Assembly: GCF_000805385.1 (NCBI RefSeq)
Contig: NZ_JTJW01000007.1
Span: forward strand, 1-64,000
Length of the DNA stretch: 64,000 bases
Origin: Mycolicibacterium setense
Lineage (GTDB): Bacteria; Actinomycetota; Actinomycetes; Mycobacteriales; Mycobacteriaceae
Direction of reading: 5' to 3'
Shown: in pieces, positions 42,294-51,105 of the stretch
Numbering within the stretch: the first letter of the stretch is position 1
Layout of the letters: the number at the start of each line of letters is the position of its first letter
Program-made: the position numbers and the translations under genes
The notes under the pieces: model-generated
What the model saw: the letters and a program-made list of their open reading frames with translations, nothing else
The model's database searches: none
What the model was told of the DNA's origin: nothing

Positions 42294-43208
42294 TCAGGTG
42301 AGATGCGTGGCGAACCAGTCCTGGATGCGGCGCCAGGCATCGGCGGCGGCCGCCGCATCGTAGCGATCCCCGGTGTCGTTGAAGAACGCATGGTTGGCAC
42401 CGGGTTCGGTGATCAGCTCATGCACCATGCCGGCCTTCTCGAGCGCAGCGCGGGCCACCGGTTCACTTGCGTTCACCCGTTGATCCAGGGCGCCGTAGAA
42501 GGCCAGCACCGCGGCATCGCGCGAGCCACCGAAATCCGGATCATCGGGAGCCGGACCGTAGAACGGCACCGCGGCGGCCAGCGCAGGGGTGCCCCCTGCC
42601 AAAAGCCGCCAGACCAGCCCACCGCCCATACAGAAACCGACAGCGGCAACCTTGCGTCCCGGTACGCGGCGCTGCACCTCGTCGATGCCCGAGCGCAGAT
42701 CGGCGATGAACTCGGGCGGTTCGATCCTGCTCAACGCAGCCGTCGCGGCGGCTTGATCGGCGAACGCCGAGGTTCCGCCCTGCGCCGAGAGCAGGTCGAT
42801 CGCCAGAGCCGAATACCCGATGCCGGCGAACCGCCCGGCCACCGAACGGATGTGGTCGGTCAGCCCCTTGTTCTCGTGGATCACCAGCACCGCGCCCTTG
42901 GGCTCCGGGGCGGCGGCCCATGCGCCGCGCAATTCACCGCCGGGCCCGGCCCAACGCACCTCACTGGTCGGTAGCGCGCTGTGAACCCCCGGGGGCGGGG
43001 CCGTTTCCGGTGCCGCGCCGCCAGTCGGAGCGGGCGGGGAGGCGGGAGCCGCCTGCTTCGTCTCACCGCACGCGGCGATCAGTGCGCCCGCCGCGGCGGC
43101 ACCGATTCCCAACAATCCCAGCCGGCGCAGCGCCTCCCGGCGCGACAACAGCCCGTCGAGGTGATCGGTCGCGATTTCCTCGGCGATATAGCGCTGCAGT
43201 GGAGTCAC
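42294..43208 (-). CDS. Dienelactone hydrolase-like Tat lipoprotein
   Basis: With GTG 43208 the protein has 304 residues. The twin-arginine signal is SRREALRRLGLLGIGAA, ending in LIAACG (lipobox-like), so it is probably a Tat-exported lipoprotein. The dienelactone-hydrolase domain has nucleophile Cys in AVGFCMGGGLVW, an Asp in FYGALDQRV and His in GANHAFFND. The substrate is unknown; exported DLH-like proteins act on esters in the cell envelope. The frame is open to 43256, but those 16 extra residues look unrelated. It is divergent from the SDR at 43255. Confidence 0.85.
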   Translation of the reverse strand: MTPLQRYIAEEIATDHLDGLLSRREALRRLGLLGIGAAAAGALIAACGETKQAAPASPPAPTGGAAPETAPPPGVHSALPTSEVRWAGPGGELRGAWAAAPEPKGAVLVIHENKGLTDHIRSVAGRFAGIGYSALAIDLLSAQGGTSAFADQAAATAALSRIEPPEFIADLRSGIDEVQRRVPGRKVAAVGFCMGGGLVWRLLAGGTPALAAAVPFYGPAPDDPDFGGSRDAAVLAFYGALDQRVNASEPVARAALEKAGMVHELITEPGANHAFFNDTGDRYDAAAAADAWRRIQDWFATHLT

Positions 43209-43254
43209 CCCCGCAAGTATGCGCCGATATGCCGAACCACAGCTATAGAACTGC

Positions 43255-44202
43255 ATGCGGCGGGATACTCATCGGATGGGCTGGACACCGGACCGGGACG
43301 CACTGCGCGGCCGCATCGCTGTGGTCGCCGGGGCCACCCGCGGGGCCGGCCGGGGCATAGCCGCGGCGCTGGGCGAGGTCGGTGCGACCGTGGTGTGCAC
43401 CGGGCGCAGCAGCCGAGACGGAAACCGCGACTCCGACTACCACCGGCCCGAAACCATCGAGGAAACCGCCGAATTGGTCACGGAGCTGGGTGGGATCGGC
43501 GTCGCCGTACAGGTCGACCACCTCGACGTGACACAGGTGCGCAAACTGGCCGGGCGACTCAAGGCCGACTACGGGCATATCGACATCCTGGTCAACGACA
43601 TCTGGGGCGGTGAGGTGCTCAAGGGCCCGCCCCACACGTGGGGGCGGCCGATGTGGCAGCACGACCTCGACGACGGATTACGGATGCTGCGACTCGGAAT
43701 CGACACGCACCTGATCACCTCCCACTGCATCCTGCCCCTGCTCGCCGACCAGCCCGGTGGACTACTGGTCGAAATCACCGATGGGACAACAGAATTCAAT
43801 TCCGAGAACCCCAGGCTCTCGGTGTTCTACGACCTGGTCAAGACGGCGGTGAACCGACTGGCCTTCACCCACGGGCACGAGCTCGCCGCATTCGGCGCCA
43901 CCGCCGTCGCGGTCACGCCGGGCTGGCTCCGCTCGGAGATGATGCTCGACAACTACGGCGTCACCGAGGCCAACTGGCGGTCCGCCCTCGACCTGGCACG
44001 CACCGACGGCTATCCGGCGGCGCCGCCGGGATTCGCCGAATCCGAGTCGCCCCGTTTCGTCGGGCGCGGCATCGCCGCCCTGGCCGCCGACCCGGGCCGG
44101 GCCCGCTGGAACCAGCGGTCGGTCAGCTCGGCCGCCCTGGCGCGCCACTACGGGCTCAGCGACCTCGACGGGCGCTTGCCAGACGCGTGGGCACCGCTGT
44201 AA
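43255..44202 (+). CDS. Short-chain dehydrogenase/reductase
   Basis: The 315-residue SDR has the cofactor motif AGATRGAGRGIAAALG (about 26-41) and NDIWGG in place of the usual NNAG. YxxxK is present as FYDLVKTAVNR. The Ser of the catalytic tetrad is replaced by Thr in EITDGTTEF. The C-terminal extension of about 50 residues (NQRSVSSAALARHYGLSDLD) is typical of a mycobacterial SDR subgroup. The ATG at 43255 or the Met 8 codons later could start. It ends 100 bp before a promoter-like region of the amidohydrolase operon. Confidence 0.83.
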   Translation: MRRDTHRMGWTPDRDALRGRIAVVAGATRGAGRGIAAALGEVGATVVCTGRSSRDGNRDSDYHRPETIEETAELVTELGGIGVAVQVDHLDVTQVRKLAGRLKADYGHIDILVNDIWGGEVLKGPPHTWGRPMWQHDLDDGLRMLRLGIDTHLITSHCILPLLADQPGGLLVEITDGTTEFNSENPRLSVFYDLVKTAVNRLAFTHGHELAAFGATAVAVTPGWLRSEMMLDNYGVTEANWRSALDLARTDGYPAAPPGFAESESPRFVGRGIAALAADPGRARWNQRSVSSAALARHYGLSDLDGRLPDAWAPL

Positions 44203-44229
44203 CCCCAGGTGGATGGGCCCTGACCGATC

Positions 44230-44259
44230 CAGTAGACATTTTTTGAGATCTGTTTACTG
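44230..44259. promoter_or_regulatory. Inverted repeat upstream of the amidohydrolase operon
   Basis: CAGTAGACA (44230-44238) and TGTTTACTG (44251-44259) are inverted with one mismatch and a 12-base spacer. A TTGACA-like -35 follows at 44266-44271 and a TTCTAT-like -10 at 44290-44295, which would start transcription near the GTG at 44302. An upstream operator and a leaderless start are inferred. Confidence 0.45.
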
Positions 44260-44301
44260 TTTTCATTGACACCGGCAATACCCGGCCTGTTCTATGACTG
44301 A

Positions 44302-46092
44302 GTGAGCTTCGACACAATCATTCGCAATGGCCGCTGGTTCGATGGAACCGGCGCGCCCTCGGCAGTGCGCGACATCGGCATCCGCAACGGGCATGTGGTC
44401 GCCATCTCCCCCGACCGTCTGGATGCGACCGACTGCCCCCAGGTGATCGACGCCACCGACAACTGGGTGATGCCCGGAATGCTGGATATTCACACCCACT
44501 ACGACGTCGAGGTGCTGGGCGGCCCGTCGCTGTCGGAGTCCCTCCGCCATGGCGTGACCACCGCCATGCTCGGTTCATGCTCGCTGTCGACCGTCCACGT
44601 CGGCGGTGTCGACGCCGGCGACCTGTTCGGCCGGGTGGAGGCGATCCCGCGCGAGCACGTCATCGCCGCGGTGGACGACAACAAGACCTGGACTGACTGC
44701 AACGGATACGTGACGGCGCTGGAATCGCTGCCGTTGGGCCCCAACCTGGCCGCCTTCATCGGCCATTCCGATATGCGCACCGCCGTGATGGGGCTCGACC
44801 GCGCCACCCGCAGGGACGCGCGGCCGACCGCCGCCGAGCAGGCTCGCATGGAGCAGATGCTCCAAGAGGCCCTCGATGCCGGATTTGTCGGAATGTCTTC
44901 GCAGCAGCTGCTTTTCGACAAGATCGACGGTGAGACCTGCCGGTCCCGGACCCTGCCTTCCACCTACGCCAAGCCGCGGGAGCTGCGCAGGCTCAAGTCG
45001 ATGCTGCGCCGCTCGGGCCGGGTGCTGCAGTCAGGTCCGGACATCCAGAACCCGCTCAACCTGGTCTCGCAGTTGGCGCAGTCGCTCGGGCTGTTCCGCG
45101 GCACCCTGAAAACCAGCCTGCTCTCGGCCGCCGACATCAAGGCCAACCCGTACTCGATCATGATCATGGGCCCGGTGGCCCGGCTGGTGAACAAACTCGG
45201 CGGGAACTTCCGGTGGCAGCACCTGCCGGTGCCGTTCGAGGTATATGCCGACGGCATCGACCTGGTCGTGTTCGAGGAATTCGGTTCCGGCGCAGCGGCT
45301 CTGCATTTGCGCGATGAAGTCGAACGCAACGAATTGCTGCGCGACGAGTCCTACCGGCGCAAGTTCCGCAAGGACTACGACAACAAGTTCGGGGTGCGCG
45401 TGTGGCACCGGGACTTCTTCGACGCCGAGATCGTCGCGTGCCCTGACGAATCCGTGGTCGGCAAGTCGTTCGGCCAGGTGGGTCAGGAGCGCGGCGAGCT
45501 GCATCCCGTCGACACCTTTCTGGATCTGGTCCTCGAGCACGGCACCGCGCTGCGGTGGCGCACCACCATCTCCAACCACCGACCCGAGGTGCTCAAGAAA
45601 CTGGCCCGCGACCCGGGGATCCAGCTCGGGTTCTCCGACGCCGGCGCCCACCTGCGGAACATGGCCTTCTACAACATGGGGCTTCGGCTGCTGCGCCACG
45701 TCCGCGACGCCGATCGGGCAGGCACACCGTTCATGTCGATCGAACAGGCCGTGCACCGGCTCACCGGTGAGCTCGCCGACTGGTACCGGATCGACGCCGG
45801 CCACCTGCGCATCGGAGACCGCGCCGACATCGTGGTCATCGACCCGGAGCACCTCGACGATTCGCTCGACGCCTACGCCGAGGAGACGGTCGACCAGTAC
45901 GGCGGATTGTCCCGGATGGTCAACCGCAACGACGAAACCGTCACCGCCGTTCTGGTCGGCGGACGAACCGTGTTCGCCGACGGTCGGCTCACCGAGCTGG
46001 TCGGCAAACAGCGCACGGGCAGATTCCTGCGGGCCGCACGCCAGACCCCGTCGATATCCACCGAGGAAAGCGAGCTCACCGGTGTCCGCTGA
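44302..46092 (+). CDS. N-acyl-D-amino-acid deacylase-type amidohydrolase
   Basis: The 596-residue metallo-amidohydrolase has the metal site DIHTHYDVEV (about 62-71), FIGHSDMRT and, near the C-terminus, FSDAGAHLRN. In true D-aminoacylases the equivalents are HxH, GNCG, GHG/S and DGxHP. Here GSCSLS replaces GNCG, but the fold and length match, so it may hydrolyse N-acyl amino acids or a cyclic amide. GTG 44302 begins SFDTIIRNGRWFDG, the family start. The next gene begins inside its last codons (46082), so the two are coupled. Confidence 0.88.
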   Translation: MSFDTIIRNGRWFDGTGAPSAVRDIGIRNGHVVAISPDRLDATDCPQVIDATDNWVMPGMLDIHTHYDVEVLGGPSLSESLRHGVTTAMLGSCSLSTVHVGGVDAGDLFGRVEAIPREHVIAAVDDNKTWTDCNGYVTALESLPLGPNLAAFIGHSDMRTAVMGLDRATRRDARPTAAEQARMEQMLQEALDAGFVGMSSQQLLFDKIDGETCRSRTLPSTYAKPRELRRLKSMLRRSGRVLQSGPDIQNPLNLVSQLAQSLGLFRGTLKTSLLSAADIKANPYSIMIMGPVARLVNKLGGNFRWQHLPVPFEVYADGIDLVVFEEFGSGAAALHLRDEVERNELLRDESYRRKFRKDYDNKFGVRVWHRDFFDAEIVACPDESVVGKSFGQVGQERGELHPVDTFLDLVLEHGTALRWRTTISNHRPEVLKKLARDPGIQLGFSDAGAHLRNMAFYNMGLRLLRHVRDADRAGTPFMSIEQAVHRLTGELADWYRIDAGHLRIGDRADIVVIDPEHLDDSLDAYAEETVDQYGGLSRMVNRNDETVTAVLVGGRTVFADGRLTELVGKQRTGRFLRAARQTPSISTEESELTGVR

Positions 46093-46540
46093 GAACATGG
46101 CGCTTGAGGAAACCGTCCACGGCATGTGGAAAGCGCTGTCCGAACGCGATTGGGAACTGCTCAAGACATATTTGTCGGAGGACTGCATCTATCTCGACAT
46201 GCCGGTGGGCCCTGCCGCTGCCGCAAGAGGGCCCGAGGACATCGTCAAGCGACTCAAGATCGGTCTCGAACCGCTGGCATCGTACGAGAACTTTCCGGGA
46301 CTGCTCGTGCAGAACGGTCGCGATGCCATGTACGAGCATCACGAGGAATGGCATTGGGCCAGCGGCGAATCCGCCGTGCTGCAGTTCGTCACGGTGCACC
46401 GGGTCGAGAACGACAAGGTGACCCTGTGGAAGGACTACTGGGACATGGGGGCACTGGCCAACCATGCCCCGCCGGACTGGCTGGAGAACTTCGCCACCGC
46501 CGACATGTCGTGGGTGTTCGACGCCACCGGGCTGGTGTGA
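46082..46540 (+). CDS. SnoaL / limonene-epoxide hydrolase-like protein
   Basis: The 152-residue cone-fold (NTF2-like) protein has the pattern MWKALSERDWELLKTYLSED and HRVENDKVTLWKDYWDMG. This fits the SnoaL/LEH family and its active-site Asp/Arg/Asp set in part (Asp of LWKDYWD). LEH members hydrate epoxides; SnoaL members cyclise or bind polyketide-like ligands. The chemistry here is undetermined. GTG 46082 overlaps the amidohydrolase gene by 11 bases; ATG 46097 is the alternative. The two genes form one operon. Confidence 0.8.
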   Translation: MSAENMALEETVHGMWKALSERDWELLKTYLSEDCIYLDMPVGPAAAARGPEDIVKRLKIGLEPLASYENFPGLLVQNGRDAMYEHHEEWHWASGESAVLQFVTVHRVENDKVTLWKDYWDMGALANHAPPDWLENFATADMSWVFDATGLV

Positions 46541-46553
46541 CGGGCGCGGCCGT

Positions 46554-46919
46554 TCAGCCGATACCCCACACGAGGCAGAACGGGTGCCCGGCCGGATCCC
46601 GGAACACCCGGAAGTATTCCTCGCCAACGGCATCAGTGACGCGGACAGCCCCCAGTGCCAGAACCCGACGCTGGGCCTCGTCCGGATCGTCGACCTGGAT
46701 GTCCAGATGGATCTGCTGGGACCCCCGGGGATCGGGGAACTCGGGCGGCTCGTGCTCCGGTGAATACTGGCAGGCGACTCGCCGGCCCGCCGGGTCGGTC
46801 ACCACCACCCAGGTGTCGTCCTCGGCCGTGACGGTTCCACCGAGCAGTTCGGCGTAAAAGGCCGCCAGTGCAGCGGGATCCCGGCTGTCCAGCACGATGG
46901 AGCGAAGTGTTCCGATCAT
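46554..46919 (-). CDS. VOC-superfamily (glyoxalase/bleomycin resistance-like) protein
   Basis: The 121-residue protein has a VOC module: MIGTLRSIVLDSRDPAALAA, FYAELLGGTVTAEDDTWVV, and the closing FRDPAGHPFCLVWG with the final ligand-region residues. In actinobacteria such single-module VOC proteins are often resistance or unknown functions. ATG 46919 starts MIGTL; the open frame continues upstream but overlaps the glnA3-like gene's stop region. It follows that gene by 53 bp on the same strand and may be in its operon. Confidence 0.83.
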   Translation of the reverse strand: MIGTLRSIVLDSRDPAALAAFYAELLGGTVTAEDDTWVVVTDPAGRRVACQYSPEHEPPEFPDPRGSQQIHLDIQVDDPDEAQRRVLALGAVRVTDAVGEEYFRVFRDPAGHPFCLVWGIG

Positions 46920-46971
46920 CTCACCGATATAGCCGTACGTCGCGCCGGCCAAACCGGCCGACCGCATCCGG

Positions 46972-48345
46972 TCACAAGCTCCAGGCCATCCTGAACCTCT
47001 CGGTGAGCTGCTCGGCGTCGAGATCGCCGAAGTTCGCCTGCTCGTAGTCGCGGACCGCGAGGACGGAGTCGACCGCCTGATCACCGAGGATCTCGCGGAT
47101 CAGCGTCGAAGAACGCAGTGCGGCAAGGATGTCGGCCTGCCGGTTCGGCAGGAGCGCGATTCCGTCGTCGGCACGCTCGGTGTCGGTCAGCGAGTCCGGG
47201 TCGACCTGCACCTCGGCTGCCGGCGCCAACCGTTGACTGATGCCGTGCTGGGCCAGTCCGAGGATGGTCGCCGTCGCCAGGTAGGGGTTGGCCGAGGGGT
47301 CGATGACCTTGACCTCGACATTGGCGCCGTAGGGATTACTCGGGCCGCCGATCAGGAAACGTACGGCGGCTTCGCGGTTTTCGGTACCCCAGCAGTTGTA
47401 GGCGCCCGCCCAGTATCCCGGCTGCATACGCAGCCCGGACAGCACAGATCCGCACAGCACGCCCTGGGCGGCGGGCAGCCCGGCGAGCAGTCCGGCCAGC
47501 GCGGACTCGCCCTCGGGCGTCATGCCCTGTGTGCCGGTGCCGCCCGAGAACAAGGGCACACCGGCCAGGCTCAGCGAAAAGTGCTGGTGTGCACCGGAAC
47601 CCACACCGGAGGCAAATGGCAACGGGGACAGGCTGACCCGCATTCCATAGCGCCGGGCAACCCGGGCCACGATGATCCGGGTGAGAATCAGCTGGTCGGC
47701 GGCGGCCACCGGCGGCAACGGCGCCAGCGATATCTCGAACTGGTTCTTCCCGTACTCGGGATGAAACTGTTCGATCGTCACTCCCGAGCCGTTGGCGGCA
47801 TCGGTGACGTCGCGGACGAATCCCTCGAACTCGAGCAACCCGGCCAACCCGTACTGCGCCCACAGCAACGACGGCAACCGGCCCCCGTCGGGCCCCACCA
47901 GCACGAACTCCACCTCATGCCCGACGAGTGCGGTGAGCTCGGCAGCTTCCAGCCCGTCCTGCACCCGCTGCAGCACACCGCGGCTGCAGTACGGATCGGG
48001 AGAGCCGTCCTGGTTGTAGAAAGCCGCTGGGGCCCAAGCCAATCCGTCGCCGAGGATCCGCAATGCGCCGAGGTCGATGCGGATCCGCTGATCCCCCACG
48101 ACGCCGATGCCGCCGCCCATCGCGATACCGGTCTGGTCGATGGTGAACGCGTGAAACACCGGGCTGGCGCCCAGGCCCGGGTCGGCGAAGATGCCCATGC
48201 GGCGCAGCGGAACGGTTTTCGCGTGCGCCAGGCCGGCCGGACCGATCACCGTGCCGATCAGCGTCGCGACACCGTCGGATTCCAGCTGCGCGATGGCTGC
48301 CGCAGCCAGCGGTTTCGCCGGTCCTGACGATCCGGTGGTCACCAC
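46972..48345 (-). CDS. glnA3: Glutamine synthetase-like enzyme, GlnA3-type (possible gamma-glutamylpolyamine synthetase)
   Basis: The 457-residue protein has the glutamine synthetase catalytic domain: GHEVEFVLVG (metal Glu), GSGAHQHFSLSL, ENREAAVRFLI and EVKVIDPSANPYLATA. Synteny with the downstream-transcribed MFS and bfr genes matches Rv1876-Rv1878 of M. tuberculosis, where Rv1878 is GlnA3; from memory that enzyme glutamylates polyamines, not ammonia. GTG 48345 (or 48342) follows GAGG. A carboxymuconolactone-type gene lies between it and the MFS gene, 26 bp upstream, so all are probably co-transcribed. Confidence 0.87.
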   Translation of the reverse strand: MVTTGSSGPAKPLAAAAIAQLESDGVATLIGTVIGPAGLAHAKTVPLRRMGIFADPGLGASPVFHAFTIDQTGIAMGGGIGVVGDQRIRIDLGALRILGDGLAWAPAAFYNQDGSPDPYCSRGVLQRVQDGLEAAELTALVGHEVEFVLVGPDGGRLPSLLWAQYGLAGLLEFEGFVRDVTDAANGSGVTIEQFHPEYGKNQFEISLAPLPPVAAADQLILTRIIVARVARRYGMRVSLSPLPFASGVGSGAHQHFSLSLAGVPLFSGGTGTQGMTPEGESALAGLLAGLPAAQGVLCGSVLSGLRMQPGYWAGAYNCWGTENREAAVRFLIGGPSNPYGANVEVKVIDPSANPYLATATILGLAQHGISQRLAPAAEVQVDPDSLTDTERADDGIALLPNRQADILAALRSSTLIREILGDQAVDSVLAVRDYEQANFGDLDAEQLTERFRMAWSL

Positions 48346-48371
48346 CTCATTGTGCGCCGAGGGGCCGTGGG

Positions 48372-48854
48372 CTACAGCGTGATCTTGCAGGTTTGGCCGA
48401 TGTCGAGCGTGCGCAACATCCGGCCCATGCCCAGCCACATCGCGCAGGACAACGCCAGGTCCGTGAGCAGCTCGGCATCGAACTGTTCACCGGCCCGCTC
48501 CCAGAAGTCCTCGTCGTCACGCAGTCCGGTGTGATCACTCGCGAAACGCTCCGCGAACTCGGCCGCGATCCGTTCCTGCGGGCTGTAACCCGGCCAGCTC
48601 CGCCACTCGGCGGCGTGATCGTAGAGATCCTCGTCCACTCCCGCCGCGGCTCCCTCGGAGTCGCGGGTGTTCTGGCACACCACGCATTCGTTGTCGAGCG
48701 CGATCACCATGCGGGCCAGCTCACGCACCCGCAACGGCAGCCGTCCCTTGGTGTACACCGCATTGGTGTAGTTGGCCATGGCGGTGCCGATCTCGGGAGA
48801 CCGCAGGATCCAGCCGGCCACGTCATCGTCGGGAAATTCTCCGATACGGCTCAT
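48372..48854 (-). CDS. AhpD/carboxymuconolactone decarboxylase-like protein
   Basis: The 160-residue all-helical protein has the AhpD-type redox pair CVVCQNTRDSEG (CxxC) and the EL...H-like proton relay (ELARMVIALDNECVVC). AhpD-like proteins reduce peroxiredoxins or decarboxylate carboxymuconolactone; several homologues sit in cholesterol ring-degradation regulons. A KstR-like site ends 31 bases before its start, overlapping the MFS stop codon, so it may be transcribed separately from that gene. The glnA3-like gene begins 26 bp downstream. Confidence 0.85.
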   Translation of the reverse strand: MSRIGEFPDDDVAGWILRSPEIGTAMANYTNAVYTKGRLPLRVRELARMVIALDNECVVCQNTRDSEGAAAGVDEDLYDHAAEWRSWPGYSPQERIAAEFAERFASDHTGLRDDEDFWERAGEQFDAELLTDLALSCAMWLGMGRMLRTLDIGQTCKITL

Positions 48855-48884
48855 GGCCGAATCGTACGCGCGGACCGCCGATTC

Positions 48885-48898
48885 TGGAACAAGTTCTA
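48885..48898. promoter_or_regulatory. KstR-like operator upstream of AhpD-like gene (overlaps MFS stop)
   Basis: TGGAACAAGTTCTA matches TnnAACnnGTTnnA at all fixed positions. It ends 31 bp before ATG 48854, and its last bases are the stop codon of the upstream MFS gene on the same strand. Confidence 0.65.
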
Positions 48899-50953
48899 GT
48901 TTTTGGTTCCGGGGCCGGTCAACTCCGGGGTGCGGTCCTCACCCCAGTCCCGCTGCACCACCACCCGGTGAGCGATCCGTTCCAGAGCCGCCTCCACCTG
49001 CACACGGTCGGGACGGCCCTCGAACGACGGTGATTCACCCAGCTTGTCGACGATGCGCCCGATCAGTGCGGCGGACACCCCGTCGACCTGACGCATCCCG
49101 CTCTGCGTCAGCCACAAGGTGTCCCCGGTGCGCAGGACATAACCGTCCTGCACCAACCGGTTGAACGTCGGCTCGAGCACTTCGTAGGGCACGACGAGCC
49201 GATCGGCGATCTCGGTGAGGCGGGCGGAGCCGAATATCTGGCTGTGCCGGTAGATCTTGAGCAGGGCCCACAACCCGGCGACGTCCAGCTCGCACCCTGA
49301 CGTTCCGGCGACACTCCGCAGCCGAATTTCGGGTGAGCTGCGCATCAGCCGGCTGACCACGGTCTCCAGGACCTGATCCGAAGATTCCGCGCTCGGCATG
49401 CCGAAGCCTTCGCCGAGGTCGACCGCCGACGTCGCCTCCGCGTCGACCAGCGGCACCTCCTTGAGGAACAGCGCCACGATCAAGCCGACCAGCGCCACCG
49501 GCGCGGCACAGAGGAACACCAGGTCCAGCGCGTCGGCATAGGCGTTCACGATCGGGGCGGCGACCTCGGGCGGGAGTTCGTGCAGTGCGGCCGGAGATGC
49601 GCCCGCGACGGGCGGAGCGCCACTGGCCGCCAACGCGCCCGGCAGCCGGTCCGAGAGGAACCCGGCGAACAGCGAACCGAAAATCGCCGCGCCGAACGAA
49701 CTCCCGATGGTGCGGAAGAACGTCACCCCCGACGTCGCGACGCCGAGATCGGTGAAATCGGAGGTGTTCTGCACGATCAGAACGAGCACCTGCATGCACA
49801 TGCCGATCCCGGCGCCCAGGATCAACAGGTACAGCGACTGCAACGGGATCGGGGTCGCGGCGTTCATCCGCGACAGCAGAACGAAACCGACGAGCATGAT
49901 CGCGGTGCCGGCGACCGGGTAGATCTTGTAGCGACCGGTGCGTCCCACCAGACTGCCGCTGACAGTTGACGTGATCAGCAGGCCGAGCACCATCGGCATC
50001 GTCCGCAATCCCGATTCCGACGGTGACACACCGTCGACGAACTGCATGAAGGTGGGCATGAAGGTCAGCGCACCGAGCATCGCGAATCCGACGACCAGCG
50101 ACAGCACGCAACACATGGTGAACACCGGATTGCGGAACAGGCGCATCGGCAGAATCGGCTCGGCTGCCCGGGTTTCTGCCCGGACGAACATCGCCAGGGC
50201 CAGGACCGAGCCGATGGCCAGCCCGACGATGGTGGGTGAGGTCCAGGCCAACTCGCCGCCGAGGCTGGTGGCCAGGGTCAGGCCGGATGCCCCGATGCCG
50301 ACCCAGACGATTCCGGCGTAGTCGATCACCGGGCGGGAAGCGCGGGAGGCGACCGCCGGGATGGTGGCAGCGGCGACCAGGAGAACAACGACACCCACCG
50401 GGATGCTGAGCCAGAACGCCCAGCGCCAGCCGAGGTGATCGGTGACGAAGCCGCCGAGGAGCGGGCCGGCCACGGTGGTGACACCGAACACCGCGCCGAG
50501 CGCACCCTGGTAGCGCCCACGGTCCCGGAGTGGGATGACCTCGGCGATCAGAGCCGAGGAGGTCACCATGATCGCGCCGCCGCCGATGCCCTGCAGCGCC
50601 CGCGCGGCCACCAGCATGGCCATCGAACCCGACAGGCCGCTGAGCACCGAGCCGACCAGAAAACACACGACGGCCGTCTGGTAGACGACTTTCCGGCCGA
50701 AGATGTCACCTACCTTCCCGACCACGGCGGTGACCACGGTCGAGGCCAACAGGTAACTGGTGACCACCCAGGCCTGATGTCCGGCCCCACCCAGATCTGC
50801 CACCACCGTCGGCAGTGCGGTGGCGACGATGGTCTGGTTCAGCGAGGCGAGCAGCATGCCGAGCAGGACTGCGACGAAGACCAGATTGCGCCTGCGCACG
50901 CTCAGCAGCGCGCCGCCAGAGGTCTGCTCGTCGGTGGTCGTTGGGGTGGACAT
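48896..50953 (-). CDS. DHA2-type (14-TM) drug exporter with C-terminal winged-helix domain
   Basis: The 685-residue protein has the EmrB/QacA MFS core (LNQTIVATALPTVVADLG in TM1, DHLGWRWAFWLSIPVG in the loop, RALQGIGGGAIMV). About 14 membrane segments end near residue 515. A further 170 residues form a soluble region with a winged-helix-like LTEIADRLVVPYEVLEPTFN and LVQDGYVLRTGDTLWLT. It resembles Rv1877 (687 aa, next to bfrA in M. tuberculosis). It is 152 bp downstream of bfr. Export of cationic drugs or polyamines is possible, the latter suggested only by the nearby glnA3-like gene. Confidence 0.9.
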   Translation of the reverse strand: MSTPTTTDEQTSGGALLSVRRRNLVFVAVLLGMLLASLNQTIVATALPTVVADLGGAGHQAWVVTSYLLASTVVTAVVGKVGDIFGRKVVYQTAVVCFLVGSVLSGLSGSMAMLVAARALQGIGGGAIMVTSSALIAEVIPLRDRGRYQGALGAVFGVTTVAGPLLGGFVTDHLGWRWAFWLSIPVGVVVLLVAAATIPAVASRASRPVIDYAGIVWVGIGASGLTLATSLGGELAWTSPTIVGLAIGSVLALAMFVRAETRAAEPILPMRLFRNPVFTMCCVLSLVVGFAMLGALTFMPTFMQFVDGVSPSESGLRTMPMVLGLLITSTVSGSLVGRTGRYKIYPVAGTAIMLVGFVLLSRMNAATPIPLQSLYLLILGAGIGMCMQVLVLIVQNTSDFTDLGVATSGVTFFRTIGSSFGAAIFGSLFAGFLSDRLPGALAASGAPPVAGASPAALHELPPEVAAPIVNAYADALDLVFLCAAPVALVGLIVALFLKEVPLVDAEATSAVDLGEGFGMPSAESSDQVLETVVSRLMRSSPEIRLRSVAGTSGCELDVAGLWALLKIYRHSQIFGSARLTEIADRLVVPYEVLEPTFNRLVQDGYVLRTGDTLWLTQSGMRQVDGVSAALIGRIVDKLGESPSFEGRPDRVQVEAALERIAHRVVVQRDWGEDRTPELTGPGTKN

Positions 50954-51027
50954 GAGTTCCTTTCACCGGCCTGACCAGTACAACCATTACTATCGTTAGA
51001 CAGGCTATGAAAGTTACAGCATGACCA

Positions 51028-51076
51028 AAGCCGCCCCGGGCAACAGCCTGCGATGACCGGCTACCCAGGGCGGCTT
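51028..51076 (-). terminator. Possible terminator hairpin downstream of bfr
   Basis: AAGCCGCCC (51028-51036) and GGGCGGCTT (51068-51076) form a perfect 9-bp stem closing a 31-base loop, 29 bp past the bfr stop. On the minus strand it is followed by TTGGTC. The loop is long and the T-run poor, so it may be a weak attenuator between bfr and the exporter gene. Confidence 0.35.
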
Positions 51077-51105
51077 CGAACGAAACTGACGGCGCTCAGC
51101 GGACC

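Noticed and set aside
50980..51010. Possible IdeR-like or TetR-like dyad near TATCGTTAGACAGGCTA upstream of the MFS gene
   Set aside because: Half-sites match poorly and symmetry breaks at several positions, so no operator is claimed.
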